A DNA stretch of 64,000 nt, from NCBI GenBank assembly GCA_023664535.1, contig JAMPFJ010000001.1:169534-233533 (forward strand), in the 5' to 3' direction. Within the stretch, counting starts at the first letter, position 1. Each line of letters begins with the position of its first letter. The notes beneath the pieces are model-generated. The model saw nothing but the letters and a program-made list of their open reading frames with translations, did not search any database and was not told the DNA's origin. Below, piece by piece: positions 8,965 to 17,955 of this stretch. The DNA comes from Bacteroidales bacterium (GTDB lineage: Bacteria > Bacillota > Clostridia > Lachnospirales > Lachnospiraceae). The translations under genes and the position numbers were made by a program.

Positions 8965-9921
8965 ATGCGTGTAGTTTATATGGGAACACCGGATTTTGCG
9001 GTGGAAACGTTGGAGGAGACGATAAAAGCGGGACATGAGGTTGTGCTTGTGGTAACCCAGCCGGACAAGGCGAAAGGGCGGGGAAAGAAGCTGACCTTTA
9101 CCCCGGTAAAGGAGAAAGCGCTGGAATATCATCTGCCGGTGGCGCAGCCGGTAAAGGTGCGTGAGGAAGCATTTATCGAAGAACTGGAAAGGCTGCAGCC
9201 GGAGGTGATTGTTGTGGTGGCATTCGGACAGATTCTGCCGGAACGGATTTTGGAGATTCCCAAATATGGTTGCATCAACGTCCATGCTTCCCTGCTTCCG
9301 GCATACCGTGGCGCAGCGCCGATTCAGTGGGCGGTTATCGACGGGCTTGCGGAGACCGGTGTTACCACAATGTATATGGAAAAAGGACTGGATACAGGGG
9401 ATATTATTGAGCAGAGCAGGGTACGGCTTGCCGGGGACGAAACCGGGGGTTCCCTGTTTGACCGTCTGGCATCGGAGGGAGCAAAGCTGCTGGTCAAGAC
9501 CTTAAAACAGCTGGAGGACGGTACGGCGGTAAGGAAAAAGCAGGACGACAGCCGGGCGAGTTATGCCAAAATGCTCTCTAAGGAAATGGGTTGCCTGGAT
9601 TTTACCAAGCCGGCGGAGGTATTGGAACGGCTAATTCGGGGACTAAATCCATGGCCCAGTGCATATACCCGGTTACAGGGAAAAAACCTTAAAATTTATC
9701 AGGCGGATATACTTAGTGAAGAGGAGACGGAAAAGCTGGCGGCGGGCGAAAATAATGCGGCGGGTACAATTATTGCCGTGGATAAGAAAAGCTTTACCAT
9801 CCGGTGTGGAAGCGGAGCGCTTAAGGTGTTAAATCTTCAACTGGAAGGAAAGAAACGAATGGATACGTCGGCATTTTTGCTGGGCTTTACCCTTCGTATC
9901 GGAATGAAATTAGGTGAGTAA
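8965..9921 (+). CDS. fmt: Methionyl-tRNA formyltransferase
   Basis: A 318-residue enzyme that formylates initiator Met-tRNA using 10-formyl-tetrahydrofolate. It starts MRVVYMGTPDFAV and carries the folate-binding motif HASLLPAYRGAAPI near residue 108 and the QWAVIDGLAETGVT stretch. The C-terminal tRNA-binding domain is present (GLNPWPSAYT). GGAGGAGG at the end of def is the ribosome binding site. It works with def on the same start-codon cycle. Confidence 0.96.
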   Translation: MRVVYMGTPDFAVETLEETIKAGHEVVLVVTQPDKAKGRGKKLTFTPVKEKALEYHLPVAQPVKVREEAFIEELERLQPEVIVVVAFGQILPERILEIPKYGCINVHASLLPAYRGAAPIQWAVIDGLAETGVTTMYMEKGLDTGDIIEQSRVRLAGDETGGSLFDRLASEGAKLLVKTLKQLEDGTAVRKKQDDSRASYAKMLSKEMGCLDFTKPAEVLERLIRGLNPWPSAYTRLQGKNLKIYQADILSEEETEKLAAGENNAAGTIIAVDKKSFTIRCGSGALKVLNLQLEGKKRMDTSAFLLGFTLRIGMKLGE

Positions 9922-9922
9922 G

Positions 9923-11311
9923 ATGGCGGAAAAGGAAAATACCAGGCTTCTTGCGCTGGAGGTTTTAGTGGAGGCGGAAAAAAAGAACAGCTTTGTCAAG
10001 GATGCCCTGCACAAGCTGTTATTCCAAAAGCAGTTTTTAAGCAAACAGGACAGAGCGTTTATCACCCGGCTGGTAGAGGGGGTGACGGAATATCAGGTAC
10101 GGCTTGATTATGTGATTGATACCTACAGCACAAAAAAGGCGGGTAAATGTAAACCGTTAATCCGCTGCCTGCTCCGTATGGGGGTTTACCAGATACTTTA
10201 TATGGACGGCGTGCCGAATGAAGCCGCCTGCAATGAATGCGTCAAGCTGGCGAAGAAAAAGGGGTTTGCCAACCTTGCCGGTTTTGTAAACGGCGTGTTA
10301 AGGACGATTGAACGGAATCGGGATAACATTCATTTTCCTGAGGAGACGGAGAATCTGGAGGCAGCTCTGTCAATCCGGTATTCCATGCCGGAATGGATTA
10401 CCAGGCAGATGCTTGGCTGGTATGGCGCAGAGAGAACCAGAACGATATTGCAGGCTTCTCTCGAAGAGCCGGATTTAACCATACGGATAAACGAAAGGCG
10501 GACGACAAAGGAGAATCTCAGGAAAAAGCTCGAAGAGGGAAAAATTACCGTGAGGGACGGCAGCTATAGTCCGGATGCCCTTCGGCTTCGCGGAATAAAT
10601 TATGTAAACCGGATTCCGGGCTTTAAGCAGGGGGAATTTTTTATTCAGGATGAAAGCTCCATGCTGTTATATCAGGTGGGAAATCCACAGGGTGAGCTGC
10701 AAAGAGGGGAAAAGGATAAGCTGAACATATTGGATTTGTGCGCTGCACCCGGAGGGAAATGTACGCATTTTGCCCAGAAAATGGGGGACAGGGCTTTTGT
10801 GGAGGCAAGAGACCTTTCCGAAAAGAAGATAGCCCTGGTTAAGGAGAACATGGAGCGTCTGGGGCTTGATAATATGGAGACGGTGGTATGGGATGCCCTG
10901 GTACCGGATGCCGAAAGAACCGGCTGGGCGGATATCGTGATTGCGGATTTGCCCTGCTCCGGATTCGGGATTATTTCCAGAAAAAACGATATTAAATACC
11001 ATATCCGCCGGGAGCAGTTGACGGAGCTGGCGAATTTACAGCGCACAATCCTGACCAATGCGGCGGAGTACGTCAAACCCGGCGGGGTGCTGCTTTACAG
11101 CACATGTACCGTTAATCCGGCGGAGAATCAGGAAAATGCGGACTGGTTTTTATCCCATTTTCCCTTTGAGAAGGAGAATATACTATGCCTTTTGCCCGAA
11201 GAGCTTAAGGCATTTGGCATAGGGGAAAATATGCTGCAGCTTCTTCCCGGCGAAGTAAAATGCGACGGCTTTTTCATCGCAAAATTCCGAAAAAGGGAAT
11301 CCGTAGAATAG
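9923..11311 (+). CDS. rsmB: 16S rRNA m5C967 methyltransferase RsmB
   Basis: A 462-residue two-domain enzyme. The N-terminal NusB-like RNA-binding fold covers about residues 1-135. The SAM-dependent catalytic domain has LDLCAAPGGKCTHFAQ (motif I), ADLPCSGFGI (motif IV Cys) and LLYSTCTVNPAENQ (motif VI catalytic Cys). ATG 9923 lies one base after the fmt stop and follows TAGGTGAG; a GTG at 9914 would overlap fmt. The family methylates cytosine 967 (E. coli numbering) of 16S rRNA. Confidence 0.94.
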   Translation: MAEKENTRLLALEVLVEAEKKNSFVKDALHKLLFQKQFLSKQDRAFITRLVEGVTEYQVRLDYVIDTYSTKKAGKCKPLIRCLLRMGVYQILYMDGVPNEAACNECVKLAKKKGFANLAGFVNGVLRTIERNRDNIHFPEETENLEAALSIRYSMPEWITRQMLGWYGAERTRTILQASLEEPDLTIRINERRTTKENLRKKLEEGKITVRDGSYSPDALRLRGINYVNRIPGFKQGEFFIQDESSMLLYQVGNPQGELQRGEKDKLNILDLCAAPGGKCTHFAQKMGDRAFVEARDLSEKKIALVKENMERLGLDNMETVVWDALVPDAERTGWADIVIADLPCSGFGIISRKNDIKYHIRREQLTELANLQRTILTNAAEYVKPGGVLLYSTCTVNPAENQENADWFLSHFPFEKENILCLLPEELKAFGIGENMLQLLPGEVKCDGFFIAKFRKRESVE

Positions 11312-11340
11312 GAAAGGTTTTGGAAAAAGAGAAGCGTACT

Positions 11341-12393
11341 ATGGATGAGAAAAATATGATGGATTTAAAATCCATGACAATGATGGAATTGACAGAACAC
11401 ATGGTTAAGCTGGGATATCCCGGATTCCGGGCAAAGCAGATTTATGACTGGTATCACGTAAAGCTTATCCGGAGTGTGGAAGAAATGAAAAATATTCCCG
11501 GGAAGCTGCGGGAAATGCTTGATGGGGATTTTGTTGCCCTGGAGGTGGTGGAACGGCTGGTGTCCGGGTTGGACGGAACCAATAAATTTGTGTTCCGTTT
11601 AGGGGACGGCAATGTCATTGAAAGCGTATTTATGCCGTATAAGCATGGAAATTCCGTGTGCATTTCTTCACAGGCGGGCTGCAGGATGGGCTGCCGTTTT
11701 TGTGCGTCCACGCTGACGGGATTAAGCCGTAATCTGACCCCGTCGGAAATGCTGGACCAGGTTTATGCCGTTTCCCGGATTACCAATCAGAGGGTATCCC
11801 ATGTAGTGGTTATGGGAACGGGGGAACCTCTCGACAATTATGAAAACCTGTGCCGGTTTATCACTCTGCTGACCAATGAGGACGGACTGCATATCAGCCA
11901 GCGGAATGTGACGGTCAGCAGCTGCGGTCTTGTGCCGGAAATTTACCGGCTGGCGGAGGAAAACTTTGCCATTACGTTTGCGTTGTCCCTGCATGCGCCA
12001 AACGATGAGAAGCGGAAAGCGCTGATGCCGGTTGCCAACACCTACAGCATTGAGGAGGTAATAAAGGCATGCCGCTATTACTTTGAGAAAACCGGACGGA
12101 GAATCACCTTTGAATATTCCCTTGTTGCCGGGGAGAACGATACGGATGAGGACGCTGTACAGCTGGCAGCGCGGTTAAAGGGTTTTCCCTGCCATGTGAA
12201 TTTAATCCCGGTAAACCCGATAAAAGAGCGGGAGTTTAAAAGTACGGATTATCATTCGGTGGAACGGTTCAGGGCACTGCTGGAAAAGCAGGCAGTCCAT
12301 GTTACCGTCAGAAGGAGCATGGGCAGGGATATTAACGCCGCCTGTGGACAGCTAAGAAAGAATTATATCGAGGCGTCAGGAGAGCCAATTTGA
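11341..12393 (+). CDS. rlmN: 23S rRNA/tRNA m2A methyltransferase RlmN
   Basis: A 350-residue radical-SAM enzyme that methylates C2 of adenosine 2503 in 23S rRNA and A37 in some tRNAs. The cluster motif CRMGCRFCAST lies near residue 113 and the distal conserved Cys is in AACGQLRK near the C-terminus; this Cys pairs with the methyl-accepting Cys in the family mechanism. The FRAKQIYDWYH N-terminal motif is present. No strong Shine-Dalgarno precedes ATG 11341, and TTG 11320 is an alternative start. In Bacillus prpC follows directly, but here a 2.4-kb cassette intervenes. Confidence 0.95.
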   Translation: MDEKNMMDLKSMTMMELTEHMVKLGYPGFRAKQIYDWYHVKLIRSVEEMKNIPGKLREMLDGDFVALEVVERLVSGLDGTNKFVFRLGDGNVIESVFMPYKHGNSVCISSQAGCRMGCRFCASTLTGLSRNLTPSEMLDQVYAVSRITNQRVSHVVVMGTGEPLDNYENLCRFITLLTNEDGLHISQRNVTVSSCGLVPEIYRLAEENFAITFALSLHAPNDEKRKALMPVANTYSIEEVIKACRYYFEKTGRRITFEYSLVAGENDTDEDAVQLAARLKGFPCHVNLIPVNPIKEREFKSTDYHSVERFRALLEKQAVHVTVRRSMGRDINAACGQLRKNYIEASGEPI

Positions 12394-12438
12394 AATATGC
12401 ATTTTACCGTTCAAAATTGCATCTTACATTTGTTTTGT

Positions 12439-12467
12439 TGATTTCCTTTGCAGCATGATGTATGTTG
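12439..12467 (+). promoter_or_regulatory. Possible promoter for the hydrolase gene
   Basis: TTGATT (12439-12444), 17-bp spacer, TATGTT (12462-12467), in the 120-bp gap after rlmN. It would make the hydrolase gene independent of the housekeeping operon. Match is moderate. Confidence 0.4.
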
Positions 12468-12513
12468 AACATGTCAGCAAAAATACAAAATGAAAAGAAT
12501 GGAGTTTTAAAAA

Positions 12514-13890
12514 ATGGGAGTTATTTTATTTGCAGTTTTTACGGTTATGGAAATTGTGTTTACCGTGCTTAGCCTCACAAAATACAAAAGCCTTTGGCAC
12601 AGAAACAGAATATTTTTCAGTGGAGCTGAGTTTGTACTCATGCTGCTGGTGATGCTTTTGCCTGTGACGGGACAGAAATGGAGATTCACAGGCTGTCTCG
12701 TTATCCTTGGAATACGCCTTGCCATTTCCTGTATCGCATATCTGATAAAGCGCAGCAGTACCCAAAAAGAAAAAACGAAGGCAAAAGCGATTGCCGGTAC
12801 TGTGATGAGTATTATCATTATCGGTTTCTCACTTTTCCCTGCCTTTATTTTCGCAGACTATAATGGGCTGAAAACAAGCGGCCAGTACGAAGTAAAGGAA
12901 GCGCAGGCAATACTGATTGACAACAGCAGGCTTGAAGCTAATGAAAACGACGGCTCTAACCGTGAGATACCGATTCACTTTTACTATCCTGACGGCGATG
13001 TGGCAGACTGTCCTTTGGTATTATTCGCCCACGGCTCATTCGGCTATTATCAGAGCAATTATTCACTGTATGCGGAACTGGCAAGCAACGGCTACGTTGT
13101 AGCAAGCATAGACCACCCTTATTACGCTTTCTTTACAAAGGATACAGAGGGTAAAACCATTATCGTTGACTTTGGGTTTGTGCAGACTGCTGCTTATATG
13201 CAGTACAGCTCCGATTTTACTGAGACTGAGAATGATTATAATACTACATGTGAATGGATGTCCCTCCGCACGGCTGATGAAAACTTTGTGCTTGATACAA
13301 TTAAAACCGCTAAAGACTCGGGTTCGCTTGAAGCGGCATGGTATACGGAATCAGAGGAGGCAAAGGTGGAAATTCTGGGAGCGCTTGAAATGACAGACAC
13401 AGAAAAAATCGGACTTACGGGGCATTCTATCGGAGGTGCGGCAGCGGTACAGCTTGGCAGGGAGCGCAACGACATTACTGCGGTAATTGACATTGACGGC
13501 ACAATGCTCGGCGAACAAATATCCTTTACCGACGGAAAGATTGGTTACAACCCTGAGCCTTACCCGATACCGATACTTTCACTGGATAATGCAAGCCATT
13601 GGGAGTCTTATATTGTTGATGGAAGAGAAACAGACTATGTAAACAAATATTTACTCGACAATGCTGTTGACGGCAGAGAAGTTCATTTTGCCGGTACGGA
13701 GCATATGGATTTTACAGATTTGCCGCTTTTTGCTCCCGCATTAGCGAAAATGCTGGGAAAGGGCGATGTGGACTCATCTGAATTCATTCCCGAAATCAAC
13801 AGTATCATTCTTAATTATTTTAATTATTATCTAAAAGGAGAGGGCGAACCGAATGTTGAACCTTGGAATGCACAGACAGCGGAAAATTAA
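12514..13890 (+). CDS. Membrane-anchored alpha/beta hydrolase (PAF-acetylhydrolase-like)
   Basis: A 458-residue protein with about four hydrophobic helices in residues 1-112 followed by an alpha/beta-hydrolase domain that probably faces outward. The nucleophile elbow is GHSIGG near residue 306; a likely oxyanion strand is FAHGSFGYYQSNYS, candidate acid DIDGTM and candidate His in TEHMDFTDLP. This layout resembles platelet-activating-factor acetylhydrolase-type lipases or esterases, but the substrate cannot be read from sequence. CGG, the commonest-looking Arg codon in neighbouring genes, is absent from this gene by my reading, which suggests different ancestry. A LytTR regulator gene follows 88 bp downstream. 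Confidence 0.75.
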   Translation: MGVILFAVFTVMEIVFTVLSLTKYKSLWHRNRIFFSGAEFVLMLLVMLLPVTGQKWRFTGCLVILGIRLAISCIAYLIKRSSTQKEKTKAKAIAGTVMSIIIIGFSLFPAFIFADYNGLKTSGQYEVKEAQAILIDNSRLEANENDGSNREIPIHFYYPDGDVADCPLVLFAHGSFGYYQSNYSLYAELASNGYVVASIDHPYYAFFTKDTEGKTIIVDFGFVQTAAYMQYSSDFTETENDYNTTCEWMSLRTADENFVLDTIKTAKDSGSLEAAWYTESEEAKVEILGALEMTDTEKIGLTGHSIGGAAAVQLGRERNDITAVIDIDGTMLGEQISFTDGKIGYNPEPYPIPILSLDNASHWESYIVDGRETDYVNKYLLDNAVDGREVHFAGTEHMDFTDLPLFAPALAKMLGKGDVDSSEFIPEINSIILNYFNYYLKGEGEPNVEPWNAQTAEN

Positions 13891-13978
13891 TCAAAATATA
13901 ACAGACCAATTCTGAAAACTTCAGGTATCCGTACACAACGTGCGGTATTGCTTTCAATATTCGACAGGTATATTGTAA

Positions 13979-14425
13979 ATGATTATAAATATTACTCGAA
14001 TAAAAAAAGATGAAAAGGAGCGGCTGGAAATTTACTGCCATAAGGTAAATAATGAAATAACAGAAATCGTCCGCTTTGTTAAATCCATACAAGGACAGCT
14101 TACGGGTATTATCGAAGGCGCACAGTATGAAATTCCTGTTTCCGACGTGTTTTATATTGAAGGAATAGATAACAAAGTATTCATTTATTGCGAAAAACAG
14201 GTATATGAAACACGTCAGAGGCTGTACGAGCTGGAGGAAGCTTTAAAGGAAAAGCATTTTCTGCGTGTATCAAAATCCGTGCTGCTGAATCTCATGAAGA
14301 TTGAGTCGATAAAAGCCTCGCTGAACGGCAGGCTTACGGCTGCCCTTCAAAACGGAGAACAAATTATTGTTTCAAGAAAATACGTGCCTGAGCTGAAAAA
14401 AGCTCTGAAAGGTGGAAGCTTATGA
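13979..14425 (+). CDS. LytTR-domain DNA-binding regulator
   Basis: A 148-residue protein whose C-terminal ~100 residues form a LytTR DNA-binding domain (DVFYIEGIDNKVFIYCEK, then LEEALKEKHFLRVSKSVLLNL and a final VSRKYVPELKKAL). It has no receiver domain. Such short LytTR proteins usually sit beside a DUF3021 membrane protein, as here, and are thought to form a regulator/membrane-inhibitor pair. No good ribosome binding site precedes ATG 13979. The stop overlaps the next start by ATGA. Target genes are unknown; the upstream hydrolase is a candidate. Confidence 0.85.
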   Translation: MIINITRIKKDEKERLEIYCHKVNNEITEIVRFVKSIQGQLTGIIEGAQYEIPVSDVFYIEGIDNKVFIYCEKQVYETRQRLYELEEALKEKHFLRVSKSVLLNLMKIESIKASLNGRLTAALQNGEQIIVSRKYVPELKKALKGGSL

Positions 14426-14859
14426 GCCTTAAAGAAATACTTTACCGGTCACTTATGATATATTTTATTCTTGTCACCTGTATTACAGCAGGAATTGCAA
14501 TCCTTGGTTCAGCTTTGGACCCTGACGCAAGCTTCGGATACAGCGCATTTGTCTCGCCGTTTATTTTTGCGGCTCTGGGAATTATTCCGAATCTGCTGAT
14601 GTACTCTTCAAAGGAGTTATCAGACAGGCAGATAATTCTGCGTAAAATTATACAGTTTGCGGTTATCGAAGCAGAGGTAACAGGTGTCTGTATAATAAGT
14701 CCCATAATCCACACGGAAAAAGCCGAGGTGATTATAGGAGTAATTATCTGTGTACTGGTGATATTTATCCTTGTCAATTTTATCAGTATTATGAATAACT
14801 ATTTTTTTGCAAAACAGCTTACCAAAGAGCTTATGCAGTTTCAGAAAAATATGAAGTAG
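14422..14859 (+). CDS. DUF3021 family membrane protein
   Basis: A 145-residue protein with four predicted transmembrane helices (about residues 10-32, 42-62, 75-95, 102-125) and a short basic C-terminal tail. The pattern and its 4-bp overlap with the LytTR gene match the DUF3021 family that partners LytTR regulators. It probably controls the regulator at the membrane; this is inference from the conserved pairing. A strong terminator follows directly. Confidence 0.8.
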   Translation: MSLKEILYRSLMIYFILVTCITAGIAILGSALDPDASFGYSAFVSPFIFAALGIIPNLLMYSSKELSDRQIILRKIIQFAVIEAEVTGVCIISPIIHTEKAEVIIGVIICVLVIFILVNFISIMNNYFFAKQLTKELMQFQKNMK

Positions 14860-14864
14860 AACCC

Positions 14865-14917
14865 AAAAGCGGCGTTTCTTACTTCCCGGCCGGGAAGAAA
14901 AGGAATGCCGCTTTTTT
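14865..14917 (+). terminator. Rho-independent terminator after the LytTR cassette
   Basis: AAAAGCGGC pairs with GCCGCTTTT, with an inner perfect palindrome CTTCCCGGCCGGGAAG at 14882-14897, and the 3' arm runs into a T-tract. It insulates the cassette from prpC. Confidence 0.8.
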
Positions 14918-14996
14918 CAGGCAGAAATCAGCTCTCTTTTCGATACGCTCTGCGTCAAAACAGCCACAGCAAAATTTATTCTATATCTATTATGAC

Positions 14997-15025
14997 TTGT
15001 CCTTTTTTATTCCTTGTGTTAAAAT
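14997..15025 (+). promoter_or_regulatory. Promoter for prpC-prkC-rsgA-rpe-thiN
   Basis: TTGTCC (14997-15002), 17-bp spacer, TAAAAT (15020-15025), about 40 bp before the prpC start. Together with the terminator upstream it shows that the second half of the housekeeping cluster starts its own transcript here. Confidence 0.6.
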
Positions 15026-15065
15026 ATGCGAAGTGTGAATAATTATGGTGAAAAGGAGGGTTTCG

Positions 15066-15800
15066 ATGATATCCTATGGAAAAACAGATATCGGCATGGT
15101 TAGAAGTGTAAATCAGGATAGTATCTTCTTTTCGGATAAACACATCGGCAACCTTCCCAATTTATATATTGTGGCGGATGGGATGGGAGGCCATCAGGCA
15201 GGCGATTATGCCTCTGCGCATGCGGTAGAATGGTTTGTGGAATATGTGAAGGACTGTACCTACGTCAATCCGATTACCATTCTGAAAACGGGAATCGCCC
15301 GGGTAAATGATATGCTGCTGCAAAAGGCAGCCGAGAACCGGGAGCTGCGGGGAATGGGTACCACATTTGTCATTGCCGTGGTGGTGGAGGATAAGCTCTA
15401 TGTCGCCAATATCGGAGACAGCAGGTTATACGTAATCGGGGAAGAGGCAAAGCAGGTTACTCTTGACCATTCTCTGGTGGAGGAGCTAATCCGGACCGGA
15501 CAGCTTGACCGGCGAAAGGTAAGATTCCATCCCGAAAAGAACATCATTACCAGAGCGCTGGGAACTGGCAATGAAGCCATACCGGATTTTTTTGAAATCG
15601 AACTGCAAAGCAGGGAAAAGATTCTACTCTGCTCGGACGGTCTGACCAATATGGTAGAGGATGATGAAATTAAAGATATTGTGATGCAAAAGAAATTTAT
15701 TGATAAGATTTGTGAGCAGTTAATTGAACGGGCTAATTACTATGGGGGAAAGGATAATATCGGAGTGGTGGTAATAGAGCAAGCTTTGAATGAGGTGTGA
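15066..15800 (+). CDS. prpC: PP2C-type serine/threonine phosphatase PrpC (Stp)
   Basis: A 244-residue PPM-family phosphatase. Metal-binding motifs are visible: SVNQDS near the N-terminus, VADGMGGHQAGDYAS, GTTFVIAV, NIGDSRLYV and the late GKDNIGVVVIE. It removes phosphates put on by the adjacent PASTA kinase. ATG 15066 follows AAGGAGGG; the in-frame ATG 15045 lies upstream of that site. prkC begins 4 nt after its stop. Confidence 0.95.
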   Translation: MISYGKTDIGMVRSVNQDSIFFSDKHIGNLPNLYIVADGMGGHQAGDYASAHAVEWFVEYVKDCTYVNPITILKTGIARVNDMLLQKAAENRELRGMGTTFVIAVVVEDKLYVANIGDSRLYVIGEEAKQVTLDHSLVEELIRTGQLDRRKVRFHPEKNIITRALGTGNEAIPDFFEIELQSREKILLCSDGLTNMVEDDEIKDIVMQKKFIDKICEQLIERANYYGGKDNIGVVVIEQALNEV

Positions 15801-15804
15801 ATGT

Positions 15805-17955
15805 ATGTTTGAACAGGGTATGATAATTCAAAACAGGTATGAGATAATAGAAGAAGTCGGTTCCGGTGGAATGTCGGTTGTCTACAAGGCAAAATGCCAT
15901 GTGTTAAACCGTTTTGTGGCAATTAAGGTATTAAAACCGGAGTTCAGTGACGACAAGAGCTTTGTCAGTAAATTCCGGGTTGAGGCGCAGTCTGCCGCAG
16001 GGTTATCCCATCCCAATATTGTCAATGTATTTGACGTGGGCGAGGAAAACGGATATTACTATATTGTTATGGAGCTGGTGGAGGGAATTACGCTGAAGGA
16101 ATATATTCAGCAAAACGGCAGACTTCCCTATCAGACGGCTCTGGATTTTATTATGCAGATTTGTGCGGGAATTGAGGTGGCGCATGAGCATCATACGATT
16201 CACCGGGATATCAAGCCGCAAAATATTATTGTATCGAAGAACGGTACGCTGAAGGTTACGGACTTTGGAATTGCGAAGGCGGCAACCTCCAATACCATTG
16301 CATCCAGTGCCATGGGAAGCGTGCATTACATATCGCCGGAGCAGGCAAGAGGCGGATATTCCGACGAACGTTCAGACATTTATTCGTTGGGAATTACGCT
16401 TTACGAGATGCTGACGGGAAGAGTACCCTTTGAAGGGGAAAATAATGTTACCGTAGCGTTGATGCATATTCAGAGTGAAATTATCCCGCCGAGAGAATAT
16501 TATCCGGATATTCCTATCGGCGTGGAGAGGATTGTGTTAAAGGCAACCCAGAAAAAGCCGGAACGCCGGTATCTGACCACCAATGCCATGCTTGCCGATT
16601 TACGGAAAGTGGCAATGGACCCGAATGCGGATGTGGGAAATACCAATGGGGTGATGGCAAATAACGCACCGACAATTCAGATTTCCGAGGAGGAGCTGGC
16701 GGCAATAAAGAGTGCCGCTCCCGTGGACGAGGGGATTTCCATATTTCCGGTAAACAAACCGAATCCGGAGCTGGAAGAGGCAAACCGTGCGCTGGAAAGC
16801 CTGTACGGTGATGACGACGAGATTTACGACGATGAAGAAACCCTGTTTGATGAGGAGGATGAGGACGAGGACGAGAAATCCGGGTTAGAGCCGAAAATGG
16901 AAAAAATCATTACCATTGGCGCCATTGCAGCGACGGTGATTATTGCGATTATTATTATTGTCGCCATTGCCTCCGTTACCGGGATGTTTAAGAAAGCGCC
17001 CGCCACGACGGAGCTGGCGGTTACCACGGAGGAAGCAAAGGTTAAGATGATTGATGTGGTGGGGCTTAAGGAAGAAGATGCGGTGGCGGCGCTGGATAAT
17101 GAGGAGATTGCGTACCGGATTGAGCGGGAGCATTCCGATACCTTTGAAGCGGGTACGGTCATGAGCCAGAGCGTTGACGAGGGGGAGGAAATTAAAGACG
17201 GTGAGCGGGTAACCATTGTCATCAGTAACGGAAAAGAGGAAGAAACGGTTCCGGACGTGGTGGGAAAAACTCTGGCGGAGGCAAAAGCCGCCCTTGAAGC
17301 CCTCGGCTTTACCGTGGAGGAAGATGAAGAGTATGACGACGAGGTTGAAGAGGGTAAGGTAATCAGCCAGACACCGGAGGGGAACGAAAAGACAGCGAAG
17401 GGCGGACAGGTTACGATTGTGGTCAGCAAAGGAAAGGAAGTAAAGGTTGCTGTTGTTCCGGATGTGAGAAATATGACGATTACGGAAGCGGAGGCGGCGC
17501 TTTCCGCAGTAAATTTAAAGCTTGGCAATGTAACCCATGCCTACGACGATAATGTGGAGGACGGACGGGTAATTGCCCAGAGTATTGCTAACGGAACGGA
17601 GGTAAAGGAAGAAACGGCGGTTGATATTACCATCAGTAAGGGAACAGAGCCGAAAACCACGACCTATACGGCATCCTTTTCCGGCGCCATCAGCAATGTC
17701 AGCTACAACTTTGAGGAGGGTGAGTCTGTGTATATCACGTTAACCCTTAAGGTGGGAGAGGCCAGCTATACGATTATTGCTGATTATTATACAGAAGGGG
17801 CATTGCCGGTAAGGCTTTCGGATGCGAACACCATAACCGGATTGGCGAGCCAGAATGCGACGCTGGTGTACAGTGTCAAGGATGAAAGCGGAGCGGATAT
17901 TACCGGTTCCTTTAAATCCTCGGTTAAGGCAAAATTAAGCGCAGTGGAGCAGTAA
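15805..17955 (+). CDS. prkC: PASTA-domain serine/threonine protein kinase PrkC
   Basis: A 716-residue membrane kinase sensing peptidoglycan fragments. The cytosolic kinase domain (about 10-270) has GSGGMS, VAIKVLK, HRDIKPQN, DFG and the SPEQ motif. The juxtamembrane linker ends in a very acidic stretch (residues about 330-365), then one TM helix near 367-393. Three PASTA repeats follow (about 412-477, 478-547, 547-615), and a beta-rich C-terminal domain of about 95 residues has no motif I know. The start at ATG 15805 is supported by GAGGTG. It forms the classic phosphatase-kinase pair with prpC. Confidence 0.95.
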   Translation: MFEQGMIIQNRYEIIEEVGSGGMSVVYKAKCHVLNRFVAIKVLKPEFSDDKSFVSKFRVEAQSAAGLSHPNIVNVFDVGEENGYYYIVMELVEGITLKEYIQQNGRLPYQTALDFIMQICAGIEVAHEHHTIHRDIKPQNIIVSKNGTLKVTDFGIAKAATSNTIASSAMGSVHYISPEQARGGYSDERSDIYSLGITLYEMLTGRVPFEGENNVTVALMHIQSEIIPPREYYPDIPIGVERIVLKATQKKPERRYLTTNAMLADLRKVAMDPNADVGNTNGVMANNAPTIQISEEELAAIKSAAPVDEGISIFPVNKPNPELEEANRALESLYGDDDEIYDDEETLFDEEDEDEDEKSGLEPKMEKIITIGAIAATVIIAIIIIVAIASVTGMFKKAPATTELAVTTEEAKVKMIDVVGLKEEDAVAALDNEEIAYRIEREHSDTFEAGTVMSQSVDEGEEIKDGERVTIVISNGKEEETVPDVVGKTLAEAKAALEALGFTVEEDEEYDDEVEEGKVISQTPEGNEKTAKGGQVTIVVSKGKEVKVAVVPDVRNMTITEAEAALSAVNLKLGNVTHAYDDNVEDGRVIAQSIANGTEVKEETAVDITISKGTEPKTTTYTASFSGAISNVSYNFEEGESVYITLTLKVGEASYTIIADYYTEGALPVRLSDANTITGLASQNATLVYSVKDESGADITGSFKSSVKAKLSAVEQ

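Noticed and set aside
16824..17528. Long antisense ORF (234 codons) rich in Ser opposite prkC
   Set aside because: It overlaps a full-length PASTA kinase gene; Ser richness follows from acidic codons (GAG/GAA) read backwards.
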